Source of the DNA: Terriglobia bacterium | GTDB taxonomy: Bacteria > Acidobacteriota > Terriglobia > Bryobacterales > Bryobacteraceae | DNA: 50,435 bases | Direction of reading: 5' to 3' | NCBI GenBank assembly: GCA_020073345.1 | Contig: JAIQFI010000046.1 | Location: 1-50,435 of the forward strand | Shown here: piece by piece, positions 1 through 8,188 of the stretch | Layout: the number at the start of each line of letters is the position of its first letter | Position numbering within the stretch: the first letter of the stretch is position 1 | Program-made: the position numbers and the translations under genes | The notes under the pieces: model-generated | The model's database searches: none | The model's input: the letters and a program-made list of their open reading frames with translations, nothing else | What the model was told of the DNA's origin: nothing

Positions 1-96
1 CGAGGCAGGAGGCTCGGGAGGAGACAGCGGCTCCAAGGGTCCAGCTACGGGCATCGGGGCAGGCGACGGCGCGGCATCAGTGGATTCCGGTTGCAT
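1..96 (-). CDS. N-terminal fragment of a Pro/Ala-rich protein, cut by the window edge
   Basis: An ATG (complement of 94-96) opens a frame that stays open for 32 codons to the left edge. The peptide starts MQPESTDAAPSPAPMPVAG and is rich in Pro, Ala and Ser, like a disordered N-terminal tail. I do not recognise the family. It is codirectional with the TPR lipoprotein gene, 91 nt downstream of its stop. A -10-like TACACT (complement of 108-113) lies 11 nt before the ATG and no Shine-Dalgarno is visible, so it may have its own promoter. Confidence 0.55.
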   Translation of the reverse strand, partial: MQPESTDAAPSPAPMPVAGPLEPLSPPEPPAS

Positions 97-187
97 CCAG
101 TGATACCAGTGTATCGAACGTTAAATGCGTGGGCGTCCAAAATGGCGCGCCTGACGGTGGTCTTAGCCGCCGCGCATGACCGCCCGC

Positions 188-1030
188 TTAGTTTTCGGTG
201 TGGATCCCAGTCGGAGCCTTAGCCGCACGGGCGGCCTTGATCTTCTTGGTATCCAAGGCCTTCTGCAGCCAGCCGTCGGCGATCTCCACCTGTTTCTTGT
301 ACTCTTCCGTGCTGTCCAGGAGGTCGGCGCGCTCGCGCATCAGCAGTTCCAGGTACACCATGGCATCGTCGTATTCCGGATCGATCTCCAGGGCTTTGTT
401 GAGGTCCTGCATTCCTTCGTCGACAATACCGCCGTACTGCGACTTCAATTCTTCCTTGGTCTTTTTGTCCTTCAGGGGACCGGGATCCTCAGGCCGCATC
501 CTCAGATTGGAGCGGGCCAAATTCAGCGCTGGAATCCACTTCTGATAAGCGATCACACCCAGGCTGTAGTAGGCCTCTTTTTCTTTGGGGTCCACTTCCA
601 GGCGGCGGTGCTGCCACTTAGCCGATTCGTCGAACATCTTCAGCTTCTCTTGGGCCGGCAAGGATTGCGCCTGATTGAAGGCCAGCATCGCCAGGGACGC
701 CAGAGCGGTCTTGTCATTGGGTTCCTTGTCCAGGACCGTCATGAACTCATCCTTGGCCTTCTTTGCGAACTCGAGATTCTCCGGCGATTCCGCACCGGGG
801 ATCCACTGGACCATGTAGGAGGTGGCCAGGTACAGCCGTGGCGTAGACCATTGCGGATCGAGCTTGATAGCCTGCTCGAAATGTTCCACGGCGTCGCCGT
901 AGCGGGCGTTACGGTAGGACGCGATTCCCTGATTGAGGTGATCGCGGGACTTGAGATAACTGCAGCCGGTCCCCGCCAGTACGATGGCCGCTGCAAGCAG
1001 GGCGGCACTCAGGGTCGGAATTCTGCGCAT
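188..1030 (-). CDS. TPR-repeat lipoprotein of the TonB/ExbBD cluster
   Basis: The 280-residue product starts with a lipoprotein signal: charged MRR, a hydrophobic stretch and the lipobox-like LAGTGC, so Cys23 is the likely lipidated residue. Residues about 30-235 hold tetratricopeptide-like helical repeats, seen as segments such as 'GDAVEHFEQAIKLDP' and 'MQDLNKALEIDPEYDDAM'. TPR proteins of this kind act as scaffolds at the envelope. It is the last full gene of the tonB-exbB-exbD-exbD series, 53 nt after the second exbD, with a purine-rich GAGGAG upstream of the ATG. Its partner is unknown; a link to TonB energy coupling is inferred from position only. Confidence 0.8.
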   Translation of the reverse strand: MRRIPTLSAALLAAAIVLAGTGCSYLKSRDHLNQGIASYRNARYGDAVEHFEQAIKLDPQWSTPRLYLATSYMVQWIPGAESPENLEFAKKAKDEFMTVLDKEPNDKTALASLAMLAFNQAQSLPAQEKLKMFDESAKWQHRRLEVDPKEKEAYYSLGVIAYQKWIPALNLARSNLRMRPEDPGPLKDKKTKEELKSQYGGIVDEGMQDLNKALEIDPEYDDAMVYLELLMRERADLLDSTEEYKKQVEIADGWLQKALDTKKIKAARAAKAPTGIHTEN

Positions 1031-1083
1031 AATACTTCTTCTCCTCGTCGTTTACTTGTTAACGATGATTACTCGCAACTCGA

Positions 1084-1506
1084 TTACTCGCCCGCTTCGA
1101 TCTTGGGCGTCATCAAGCCGATCTTGTCGATGCCGGCGCCGCGGGCGATATCGATCGCACGCGCCACAGTCTGATAGTCCAGGTCCGGATCGCCCTTCAC
1201 GAACACCACGCGTTCGGCCCGGGTTTTGAACACCTCTTCCAGGCGGGGCCCCAGGCGTGTAAAGTCCGTCGGCTCCTCGTTGATCTTCATGGATTTGTCC
1301 TTTTCGATCACGATAACCACGGTTCGATCGTTATTCTGCTCGGGCTGATTCTTCTTGGGCGGTTGTGGCGCGATGGCCTCCAGCCCGTAAGGCGTCAGAG
1401 GCGTGATCACCATAAAGATGATCAGCAGCACCAGAAGCACGTCGATGAGGGGCGTGACGTTAATATCCGACTTTGCCCGGCCGCCACCACCTACATTCAT
1501 TGCCAT
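1084..1506 (-). CDS. exbD: ExbD/TolR biopolymer transport protein (second copy)
   Basis: This 140-residue protein has the ExbD layout: a short cytoplasmic N-terminus, one membrane helix (about 20-38) with the conserved Asp in 'NVTPLIDVLLVLLIIFMV', and a periplasmic domain. ExbD works with ExbB as a proton-driven motor that energises TonB. It follows another exbD with a 60-nt gap. The periplasmic domains of the two copies differ clearly, so they may form mixed or alternative stators. The AAGGAG upstream of ATG 1506 supports that start over the in-frame ATG two codons later. Confidence 0.9.
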   Translation of the reverse strand: MAMNVGGGGRAKSDINVTPLIDVLLVLLIIFMVITPLTPYGLEAIAPQPPKKNQPEQNNDRTVVIVIEKDKSMKINEEPTDFTRLGPRLEEVFKTRAERVVFVKGDPDLDYQTVARAIDIARGAGIDKIGLMTPKIEAGE

Positions 1507-1566
1507 AAGAAACTCTCCTTGCCCTCTCTACTCAATCAAATCCAACCCAACCGAATCTACTGAACC

Positions 1567-2019
1567 CTACTGCACCGGCGTTGCGCTGGCAGTTTGCCCG
1601 GCGCCTTGCGGAGTCTCGGTGATTAACCCGAGTTGATCCACGCCTGCGGCACGCAGGCGGTCCACGACGTCCTCCACGGCTTGGTACTTGGCGCGAGCGT
1701 CCGCCCGGATGTACACGGTTTTGTCCAGCTTATTGGTCAATAGATCCTGGACTTTGGTGGGAATATCTTCCAGACCCACCTGCTTGTTGCCGGGGCTCAG
1801 GAAAGGCTGCCCATTACGCGTAACCGATATCAGAATCGCGTCTTCCTTGTCTGCGTTCTGCATCGCAATCGGATTCTTGGCTTTCACAAATTCCACAGTC
1901 TGCCCTTTGGTCAGCAAGGGCGTGATCACAATGAAAATGATGAGCAGCACGAGCATGACGTCCACCATGGGTGTGACGTTAATCTCGGAGACGACTTGTG
2001 GCGCTACCGGCTTCTTCAT
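1567..2019 (-). CDS. exbD: ExbD/TolR biopolymer transport protein (first copy)
   Basis: The 150-residue product begins with a short Lys-rich tail followed by 'SEINVTPMVDVMLVLLIIFIV', the ExbD membrane helix with its essential Asp at about residue 20, then a periplasmic domain ending in an Ala/Gln/Thr-rich tail. It should couple the proton gradient to TonB with ExbB. The gene lies between exbB and a second exbD in the same orientation, and GGGAG sits 6 nt before the ATG. Tandem exbD genes behind exbB are common in phyla with many TonB-dependent receptors. Confidence 0.9.
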   Translation of the reverse strand: MKKPVAPQVVSEINVTPMVDVMLVLLIIFIVITPLLTKGQTVEFVKAKNPIAMQNADKEDAILISVTRNGQPFLSPGNKQVGLEDIPTKVQDLLTNKLDKTVYIRADARAKYQAVEDVVDRLRAAGVDQLGLITETPQGAGQTASATPVQ

Positions 2020-2112
2020 ATAGTGCTCCCGATATACTCCCGCATTTCACTTCGGATCGAGGCGCCGTTTGGCCGCGGCGCCCCATCCCTTCTCTCGCAG
2101 AAGACTAGACTT

Positions 2113-2847
2113 CTACTTTCCTGCGCCAGCCCGTTGGGTCCGCTTGAGGAAGTAGTCGATCAGTTCCGAGCTGGAATTGCCCATCTCGACGTCGAACGCT
2201 TCCACGCGGTTGCTGAAGTAGTTGTACATCCAGACCGCGGGGATGGCGACCAACAGACCGACGGCGGTGGTAACCAGCGCTTCGGAAATACCTCCGGCCA
2301 CCGCGCTCAAACCGCTGGACTTCTCGGTCGCGATTCCTTTGAACGCGTTGATGATGCCGACCACCGTTCCCAGCAATCCCACGAAGGGAGACGAGGAGGC
2401 GATGGTCGCCAGCGTCGAGACACCGCGCTTCAGCTCGGCGTGCACGATGGCTTGTGCGCGTTCCAGGGCGCGGCGGGAAGCCTCAATTTCTTCACCCGAG
2501 ATTTCCGAGCTCATCTGATGCGCGCGAAACTCCTGCAGACCGGCCACTACGACCTTTGCCAAGTGGCTCTTGCCGTACCGGTCGGCGATCTTGATCGCTT
2601 CGTCCAGTTTGCCCTCGCGCAGCGCGCCGGCCACGGCCGGGGCGAAGGCGCGGGATTGCTTGCGCGCTCCGTTAAAAGCGATCCAGCGGTCGATCATCAC
2701 GCCGATGGACCACGCCGACATAATGAACAGCACGATCACAACGGTGCGGGCCGGCCACTGCATATTGGACCACATCGTCATCAGGTCGAAGCTTACCGCC
2801 CGTTCCTGAAGGAGCATGAATGCCCAGGCTTGCAACTGAAAAACCAT
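2113..2847 (-). CDS. exbB: ExbB/TolQ/MotA-type proton channel subunit
   Basis: The 244-residue protein has the MotA/TolQ/ExbB plan: a membrane helix near residues 30-50, a cytoplasmic region with 'LDEAIKIADRY' helices, and two C-terminal membrane helices. The second helix region carries 'ATIASSSPFVGLLGTVVGIINAF' and the third 'ALVTTAVGLLVAIPAVWMYNYF', the family signature. With ExbD it forms the proton-driven motor for TonB. AGGAG lies 8 nt upstream of the ATG. It sits between tonB and the exbD pair. TolQ is the alternative name, but adjacent tonB and the absence of tolA/tolB favour ExbB. Confidence 0.9.
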   Translation of the reverse strand: MVFQLQAWAFMLLQERAVSFDLMTMWSNMQWPARTVVIVLFIMSAWSIGVMIDRWIAFNGARKQSRAFAPAVAGALREGKLDEAIKIADRYGKSHLAKVVVAGLQEFRAHQMSSEISGEEIEASRRALERAQAIVHAELKRGVSTLATIASSSPFVGLLGTVVGIINAFKGIATEKSSGLSAVAGGISEALVTTAVGLLVAIPAVWMYNYFSNRVEAFDVEMGNSSSELIDYFLKRTQRAGAGK

Positions 2848-2906
2848 GATTTAATCTCCTGCGAGTTGATTTGGTGCTGCGGACGCTTCTGGCGCCGCAG
2901 CCATTA

Positions 2907-3644
2907 CTAGTTCAATACAAAATTCACCGTAATCTCTGTCTCGACATCCACCGGCTCATTGTTCAGCAGATAAGGTTTATATTCCCATTCGGAAACCGAC
3001 CTCATCACTTCCGGGGTCGCCAGCATGGCGGGGCCCGAAACGTACTTCAGGTCCCGGATCTTGCCATCTTTTCCGATGGTCGCTTTGTAGCGGACCGCAC
3101 CTTGTACGCGCGCAAGTTTCGCGACTCTCGGATAGTCCGGCGGCGTGAAACGCGTCCTGAGCCCTTCAATCACTTTTCCGCCGATCTGCACGGTTTTGGT
3201 TTCCTTCGGCGGCGGGGGCGGAGGCGGAGGCGGAGGAGGCGGCGCGAGCCCGGCTAGATTTCCGATGGCGTTTCCTCCCGGAACGCCGCCCGGGACGCCG
3301 ACCACCACGGCAACGTTTGCAACCGAGGGTGGAAGTTCTTCCTCTTTGATAATCGCAATCTCTTTCGGAATCGCCTTAGGCGCCATCAACTTACCGGCAT
3401 CGAACTGGCGCGGCGGAACCTTAATGACCTTCACGGGAGTAGGCGGAGGGGGCGGAGGCGGAGGGGGCGGAGGCGCCGGCGCTTGCAGCAAGCTGACTAA
3501 CTGCGCCTTCGGCAGCACGTCGGTGAAGATCAGAGGGAGGATGACCAATACCCCGACGACCGCGATCTGTATGGCGAAGGACACCGTTACAGTCCAGCTC
3601 TTGTTTGTTTTCCCGACTCCATCTACAAAGGTCTGATCAAACAT
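2907..3644 (-). CDS. tonB: TonB energy transducer with two polyproline tracts
   Basis: The 245-residue protein has one N-terminal membrane anchor (about 20-42), a proline-rich linker and a C-terminal TonB domain (about 160-245) with the typical 'PPDYPRVAKLARVQGAVRYKATIGKDG' style and a final beta strand 'VETEITVNFVLN'. It would pass energy from ExbB/ExbD to outer-membrane receptors. Two uninterrupted proline runs of about 11 and 12 residues occur at 3441-3480 and 3209-3245. GGAG precedes the ATG. No TonB-dependent receptor gene lies in the window, so the cargo cannot be named. Confidence 0.9.
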   Translation of the reverse strand: MFDQTFVDGVGKTNKSWTVTVSFAIQIAVVGVLVILPLIFTDVLPKAQLVSLLQAPAPPPPPPPPPPPTPVKVIKVPPRQFDAGKLMAPKAIPKEIAIIKEEELPPSVANVAVVVGVPGGVPGGNAIGNLAGLAPPPPPPPPPPPPKETKTVQIGGKVIEGLRTRFTPPDYPRVAKLARVQGAVRYKATIGKDGKIRDLKYVSGPAMLATPEVMRSVSEWEYKPYLLNNEPVDVETEITVNFVLN

Positions 3645-3677
3645 CTCCCGTTCTCCTATTGTTCGAGCAGCAATGCA

Positions 3678-4874
3678 CTAACCTCGCATTGCCTTCCGCT
3701 GGCCAGCTGTTTCCCGAGCCACCGGCGCAGCCGCGGAGGGTTTTCCCTTCCCGCGGAAGTTCTGCCAGAATACCAAAATTGGACTGGCCACAAAAACCGA
3801 GGAATACGTCCCCACAATGATACCCGCCACGAGGGCAAAGGAAAACCCGTTCAGCACGTCTCCACCGAACAGCCACAACGCCAGCGCTGTCAGCAGCGTG
3901 AGGCCGCTGGTCAACACTGTCCGGCTCAAAGTCTGGTTGATACTGAGGTTGATGATGTTCTCCAGCGACTCGCGACGCACCATCTTCAGGTTCTCCCGAA
4001 TCCGGTCGAAAACCACGATGGTGTCGTTCATGGAATAACCGACCAGAGTGAGCAAGGCGGCCACCACGGTCAGCGAAATCGGCTTGTTGAACAGGGAGAA
4101 AAGGCCGATGGTGATGAGGGTGTCGTGGAATACGGCTACCACCGCCGCCACGCCATAAATCCACTCAAAGCGGAATGCGATATACACCAGCATTCCGGCC
4201 AGCGCGTACAGCGTGGCCAGCACGGCCTGCCGCCGCAGCTCGCCGCCGATCTTCGGACCGACCATGTCGGTCGACAAGATTGTAAACGGACCCAGGCTCA
4301 CGTTGGCTTTTAGCACCTCGATGACTTTAGGCGTCACGCCCTTCACGCCGGAAAGCTCGTCGGCGGAACGCAGGATGCCGCCATGACCGGCCCGATAGGT
4401 CATGATCGCTGCGCACAGATCCTGCAAATCCTGCTCGGAAAGCGGAACGCCGGCCTGCTGCAGCGGCCCGCGCAGCCGATCGGCCAGTTCGATGGCGGAG
4501 GAGTTGTTCAAATCGATATTTCCACCAGAGCTGCCGAACATTCCGCGCAAGGTATCCTCAATCAACTGGCGGTTGGCGTTCAACTCCTTCTCATCCTTGA
4601 TCTCCGTGCCGATCAAGACTTCCGGCTTCCCGCTGATCTGCTGCACGGAGATCTCGCCCGGCAGCTTGTTCTCGAGCGCCGAGCGGATCTGCTGCACGGG
4701 CGGCTCCTGGGCGAAGCGCAGTGACATTAGGGCGCCCCCCTTGAAGTCGATCCCGTATTGCATCCCCTTCATACCGATACTGATCCATCCCGCCGCCGTC
4801 AACACTAGCGATAAGCCGATGAAGGGCCACTTCTTGCCGAGGAAGTCGAAGTTAGTGTTCTTAAATAATTCCAT
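3678..4874 (-). CDS. secF: SecF, protein translocase subunit with an extra HhH-like insert
   Basis: This 398-residue protein is SecF: 'GIDFKGGALMSLRF' after the first membrane helix and the 'DTIVVFDRIRENL' motif in the fourth. It pairs with SecD to pull exported proteins using the proton gradient. It is 80-100 residues longer than typical SecF. The extra part, about residues 118-192, reads like a ComEA/GspK helix-hairpin-helix repeat (see findings) and lies in the first periplasmic loop. The gene is 139 nt downstream of secD, an unusually wide gap for this pair. The ATG at 4872-4874 has no strong Shine-Dalgarno sequence. Confidence 0.93.
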   Translation of the reverse strand: MELFKNTNFDFLGKKWPFIGLSLVLTAAGWISIGMKGMQYGIDFKGGALMSLRFAQEPPVQQIRSALENKLPGEISVQQISGKPEVLIGTEIKDEKELNANRQLIEDTLRGMFGSSGGNIDLNNSSAIELADRLRGPLQQAGVPLSEQDLQDLCAAIMTYRAGHGGILRSADELSGVKGVTPKVIEVLKANVSLGPFTILSTDMVGPKIGGELRRQAVLATLYALAGMLVYIAFRFEWIYGVAAVVAVFHDTLITIGLFSLFNKPISLTVVAALLTLVGYSMNDTIVVFDRIRENLKMVRRESLENIINLSINQTLSRTVLTSGLTLLTALALWLFGGDVLNGFSFALVAGIIVGTYSSVFVASPILVFWQNFRGKGKPSAAAPVARETAGQRKAMRG

Positions 4875-4898
4875 TGAGCCCGTTACTGCCGGCTTAAA

Positions 4899-4909
4899 GT
4901 GTCAGACAC
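4899..4909. repeat. GTGTCAGACAC palindrome in the secD-secF gap
   Basis: The 11-bp palindrome GTGTCAGACAC is flanked by GCCGG/CCGGC arms (about 4887-4913), so the transcript can form a small hairpin upstream of secF. Short palindromes of this form are often dispersed repeats in bacterial genomes. I saw no second copy in this window, so its repeat status is a guess. Confidence 0.4.
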
Positions 4910-5013
4910 CGGCTTGCATACAAAAGTTCCAGCCGATCGATCATCCCACACAACATCCGAACCCGCAAAACGATCCAGGCTACCATACCGGGACCGACCA
5001 GCCAAGCAACCCG

Positions 5014-6621
5014 TTAAATACTAAGCGTTACCGCCCGCTTCTGCCCGCTGAGCTCCCAGTTGAAGATGGTTCGGGAAACAAACACGGCCGTGAACACATT
5101 GGCGAACAAGCCGATCACCAGTGTCACCGCAAACCCTTTGACCGGACCGGTCCCGAAGAGGAACAAAAAACAGCACGAGACAATGGTCGTTACGTGCGTG
5201 TCGATAATCGTCAGGAAGGCCTTTCCGAATCCCGCCTCCACCGCGGCCACCACCGCCTTGCCCGCCCGCAACTCTTCGCGGATGCGTTCAAAAATCAGAA
5301 CATTCGAATCTACCGCCATACCGATGGTCAGGATGATTCCGGCGATGCCCGGCAGCGTCAGCACGGCCTCGAAGTAGCTCAGCGCGGCGATCAGAATCAG
5401 CGCGTTCAGAATCAGAGCCAGGGTGGCGTTTATGCCGCTGCGCTTGTAATAAATCAGCATGAGCGTCACTACCGCGATTACGCCCGCGATACCGCTATAC
5501 AGGCCTTGTCGGATGGAATCGGCCCCCAGCGAAGGTCCCACGGATCGTTCTTCGAGGTAATCGAGGCTCGCGGGAAGCGATCCTGCCCGCAGATTCAGCG
5601 CCAGGTCCGCCGCCTCGTCATGGCCGCCCAAGTTCGTGATCACGCCGTTATCGCTGATTTTGGCCTCGATGGTAGGCGCGCTCAAAACCTTTTTATCGAG
5701 CACGATGGCCAGCCGGTCGCGGATATGCGCGCCGGTGAAACGCGCGAAGCGCGTGGCTGCGTCCTGGGTCAGCACGAAGTTGGCTTCCCATCCTCCGGTC
5801 TGGCTGTTCTGAACGGGTTTGGCGTCGCGTAAATCCTGCCCTCTGACTACCGCGGTGCGCGCCAGGATGTAATACTCGACAGGCGTGCCACCGCGGACAG
5901 CCGAAGGAAGGATCTGCGAGCTCAGCGGCAGAACCCCGTTCTTGCTCTGCATCGCCTCTTCCCGCGACGCGAACGGCCCGCCCTGGACTTCATACAGCTC
6001 GAGGATCGCGGCCGTCTTGAGGATCTGCTTAATCCGGGCCGGATCGTCCACACCCGGCAGCGTTACCAGAATCTGCGATTCCCCGCGCGGCTGCACGCTG
6101 GACTCGGCTAGCCCCAGGCCATTGATCTTCTTTTCAATCGTGTTGATGCACTGCGTGACCGTGTCCGCCCGCACCCGGAGCGCCTCGGTGGGTTTCATGG
6201 TCAGGCGGTAGTCGGTTTCGTTTACCGTGGTCATGATCCACACCGCGCCAAAGTTATCGTTCACGATCATGCGGAAGTCGCCCGCCTTGGTCGCGGGCAC
6301 ACCGGTGATGTTGATCTGTATGCTGTTGGCGTGATCAAAGTCAGGATCGTTGCGATTTATGTCCGCGAACGGGATCGATGCCTTAGCCAGCTCATCGCGC
6401 AGCCGCTGGATGACCGTATCGGCCTCGCCCTTGAAAGCGTCCTGCATCTGGACCTGCATCACCAGGTTGCTGCCCCCCCGAAGATCGGTGCCGAGCCGGA
6501 TGTTATTTCTCCAGTTCGCCGCCACCGCCGCCGTCGAGGTAGGGAGGCCAATGATGCCATAGATGCACACCAGCACTACAGCAGCGATGATCAGAAGCCT
6601 GATTTTAGTGTTGCTGGTCAT
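5014..6621 (-). CDS. secD: SecD, protein translocase subunit
   Basis: The 535-residue product has SecD hallmarks: an N-terminal membrane helix, 'LGTDLRGGSNLVMQV' in the first periplasmic region, a long periplasmic domain to about residue 345, and five C-terminal helices including 'GMAVDSNVLIFERIREEL'. With SecF it uses proton flow to complete protein export through SecYEG. Length is normal for the family. The start is preceded by GGAAG. It lies 24 nt after yajC, matching the classical yajC-secD-secF order. Confidence 0.96.
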   Translation of the reverse strand: MTSNTKIRLLIIAAVVLVCIYGIIGLPTSTAAVAANWRNNIRLGTDLRGGSNLVMQVQMQDAFKGEADTVIQRLRDELAKASIPFADINRNDPDFDHANSIQINITGVPATKAGDFRMIVNDNFGAVWIMTTVNETDYRLTMKPTEALRVRADTVTQCINTIEKKINGLGLAESSVQPRGESQILVTLPGVDDPARIKQILKTAAILELYEVQGGPFASREEAMQSKNGVLPLSSQILPSAVRGGTPVEYYILARTAVVRGQDLRDAKPVQNSQTGGWEANFVLTQDAATRFARFTGAHIRDRLAIVLDKKVLSAPTIEAKISDNGVITNLGGHDEAADLALNLRAGSLPASLDYLEERSVGPSLGADSIRQGLYSGIAGVIAVVTLMLIYYKRSGINATLALILNALILIAALSYFEAVLTLPGIAGIILTIGMAVDSNVLIFERIREELRAGKAVVAAVEAGFGKAFLTIIDTHVTTIVSCCFLFLFGTGPVKGFAVTLVIGLFANVFTAVFVSRTIFNWELSGQKRAVTLSI

Positions 6622-6645
6622 AATTTGATTACTTCTTCCGTGTGG

Positions 6646-6972
6646 TCACTTCTTCTCTTCCAGCGCTTTCTCCTGGTTCACCAGGCTGGCCACGGCCGCA
6701 CGCGTGATCTGCAGCTTGATGTTATCCGGCTTCACGCGCACGATCAAGGTGTCCTGAGCCACGCTCACAACCGTTCCGACGATCCCGCCCGTGGTCACCA
6801 CTTCGTTTCCGGCCTGCAATCCGGCCAGCATCGACGCCTGCTGCTTCTTCTGCCGCTGCATCGGCATGAATACCAGGAAATAGAAAATTGCAACGATGAA
6901 GATCAGGGGCAGGAAGCCGATAATCGGGTTAGCCGCGGGCTGCTGCTGGAGCCAAAAGGCGAGGTCTTGCAT
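6646..6972 (-). CDS. yajC: YajC, Sec translocase accessory protein
   Basis: The 108-residue protein has one N-terminal membrane helix (about 18-38, 'IIGFLPLIFIVAIFYFLVFM'), then 'PMQRQKKQQASMLAGLQAGNEVVTTGGIVGTVV', the YajC signature. YajC associates with SecDF in the inner membrane. It lies between tgt and secD, 20 nt from tgt, as in many bacteria. The region before the ATG lacks a clear Shine-Dalgarno sequence. Confidence 0.95.
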   Translation of the reverse strand: MQDLAFWLQQQPAANPIIGFLPLIFIVAIFYFLVFMPMQRQKKQQASMLAGLQAGNEVVTTGGIVGTVVSVAQDTLIVRVKPDNIKLQITRAAVASLVNQEKALEEKK

Positions 6973-6992
6973 CGGGAGATGTATACGGCTTT

Positions 6993-8114
6993 CTAGATTA
7001 CCATTGCTCCGCGGCGCTGCGCGCGCAGAAATGTGGGGAACTCCCCAACCAGTATAGCCTGCCTGATCTGACCCATGATGTCAAGGTACCGGCGCAGGTT
7101 ATGCAGCGTGGCGAGCGTGGAGAACGTCATCTCCCCCGCCAGGAACAGATGGCGAAGATAGGCCCGCGAAAAATTAGCGCAAGTGTAACAGGAACAGGAT
7201 TCGTCCACAGGGCTGGGGTCTTCTTTATACTGCGCTTGCTTGATGACCACCCGTCCCTGGGATGTAAACAAGTACCCGTTACGGGCGTTCCGGGAGGGCA
7301 GTACGCAATCCATCATGTCGACGCCCCGCGCGACGTATTCCGGCAATTCGTCGGGCATTCCCACTCCCATGACGTAGCGCGGACGATCTTGCGGCAGCAG
7401 CGGTGTGGTGATTTCGGTCATCTCCAGGCTCAAAGCGCGGGGCTCGCCGACCGATAATCCGCCGATCGCGTAGCCTTCCGCGTCCAGTGGCAGAAGCTCC
7501 TCGGCGCAGTGACGCCGCAGATCGGCAAACATGGAGCCTTGGACGATGGGGAAGAGCGCGTGTTCGCCATCGGCGGACCTTCGGTAATGATCGTAGCCCG
7601 CGCGGGCCCAGCGCAGCGTCCTTTCGGTGGAAACTCGCGCGGCTTCGTGGCTGGCCGGATACGCCAGGCACTCATCGAGCACCATCATGATGTCGCTGCC
7701 CAAGGCGAGCTGGACGTCGATGGTCGATTCGGGCGTGAAGAAATGCTGATCGCCGTTCAGGTGCGAGCGGAACAGCACGCCTTCTTCGGTAACCTTGCGC
7801 AGGGTATCTAAACTAAAAACCTGGAATCCGCCTGAGTCGGTAAGGATCGCCCGGGGCCAGTTCATGAACTTGTGCAAGCCGCCGAGCTTTCGGATCGTCT
7901 CGTGTCCGGGCCGGAGAAACAGGTGATAGGTGTTGCCCAGAATGATCTTGGCGTCCAGATCGTTCAGTAGATCGCGCGCCAGGATGCCTTTAACGGTCCC
8001 CTGGGTGCCGACCGGCATGAACACCGGTGTCTCGACGTCGCCGTGAGCGGTGTGCAGGATACCGGCGCGAGCCCCGGTTTCGGGGCAGACTGCCTGAAGC
8101 TCGAATCGGAACAC
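6993..8114 (-). CDS. tgt: Queuine tRNA-ribosyltransferase (tRNA-guanine transglycosylase)
   Basis: The 373-residue enzyme swaps guanine 34 of GUN-anticodon tRNAs for a queuosine precursor. Motifs include 'LTDSGGFQVFSL' (substrate pocket), 'GVDMMDCVLPSRNARNG' with the nucleophilic Asp, and the zinc site 'CSCYTCANFSRAYLRHL'. Length is typical. The start is GTG at 8114, with TACAAT exactly 6 nt upstream and no Shine-Dalgarno, so transcription may begin on the start codon. It leads the yajC-secDF series and diverges from cysS across 74 nt. Confidence 0.96.
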   Translation of the reverse strand: MFRFELQAVCPETGARAGILHTAHGDVETPVFMPVGTQGTVKGILARDLLNDLDAKIILGNTYHLFLRPGHETIRKLGGLHKFMNWPRAILTDSGGFQVFSLDTLRKVTEEGVLFRSHLNGDQHFFTPESTIDVQLALGSDIMMVLDECLAYPASHEAARVSTERTLRWARAGYDHYRRSADGEHALFPIVQGSMFADLRRHCAEELLPLDAEGYAIGGLSVGEPRALSLEMTEITTPLLPQDRPRYVMGVGMPDELPEYVARGVDMMDCVLPSRNARNGYLFTSQGRVVIKQAQYKEDPSPVDESCSCYTCANFSRAYLRHLFLAGEMTFSTLATLHNLRRYLDIMGQIRQAILVGEFPTFLRAQRRGAMVI

Positions 8115-8120
8115 TTCTAG

Positions 8121-8126
8121 ATTGTA
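8121..8126 (-). promoter_or_regulatory. -10 element of tgt, leaderless spacing
   Basis: TACAAT on the minus strand (complement of 8121-8126) is followed by six bases and then the GTG start of tgt. This spacing puts the expected transcription start on the start codon. A good -35 box is not obvious. Confidence 0.5.
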
Positions 8127-8188
8127 GTAGGGCGGGCCTCCAGGCCGGCCAAAATAGGGCCTTGGTAGGATAGTAGGACATCTCGCTC

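Noticed and set aside
3200-3480. GGC-rich tandem repeats as a noncoding satellite
   Set aside because: They are the codons of the TonB proline tracts, in frame.
4402-5832. 476-codon open frame on the plus strand
   Set aside because: It is antisense to secF and secD.
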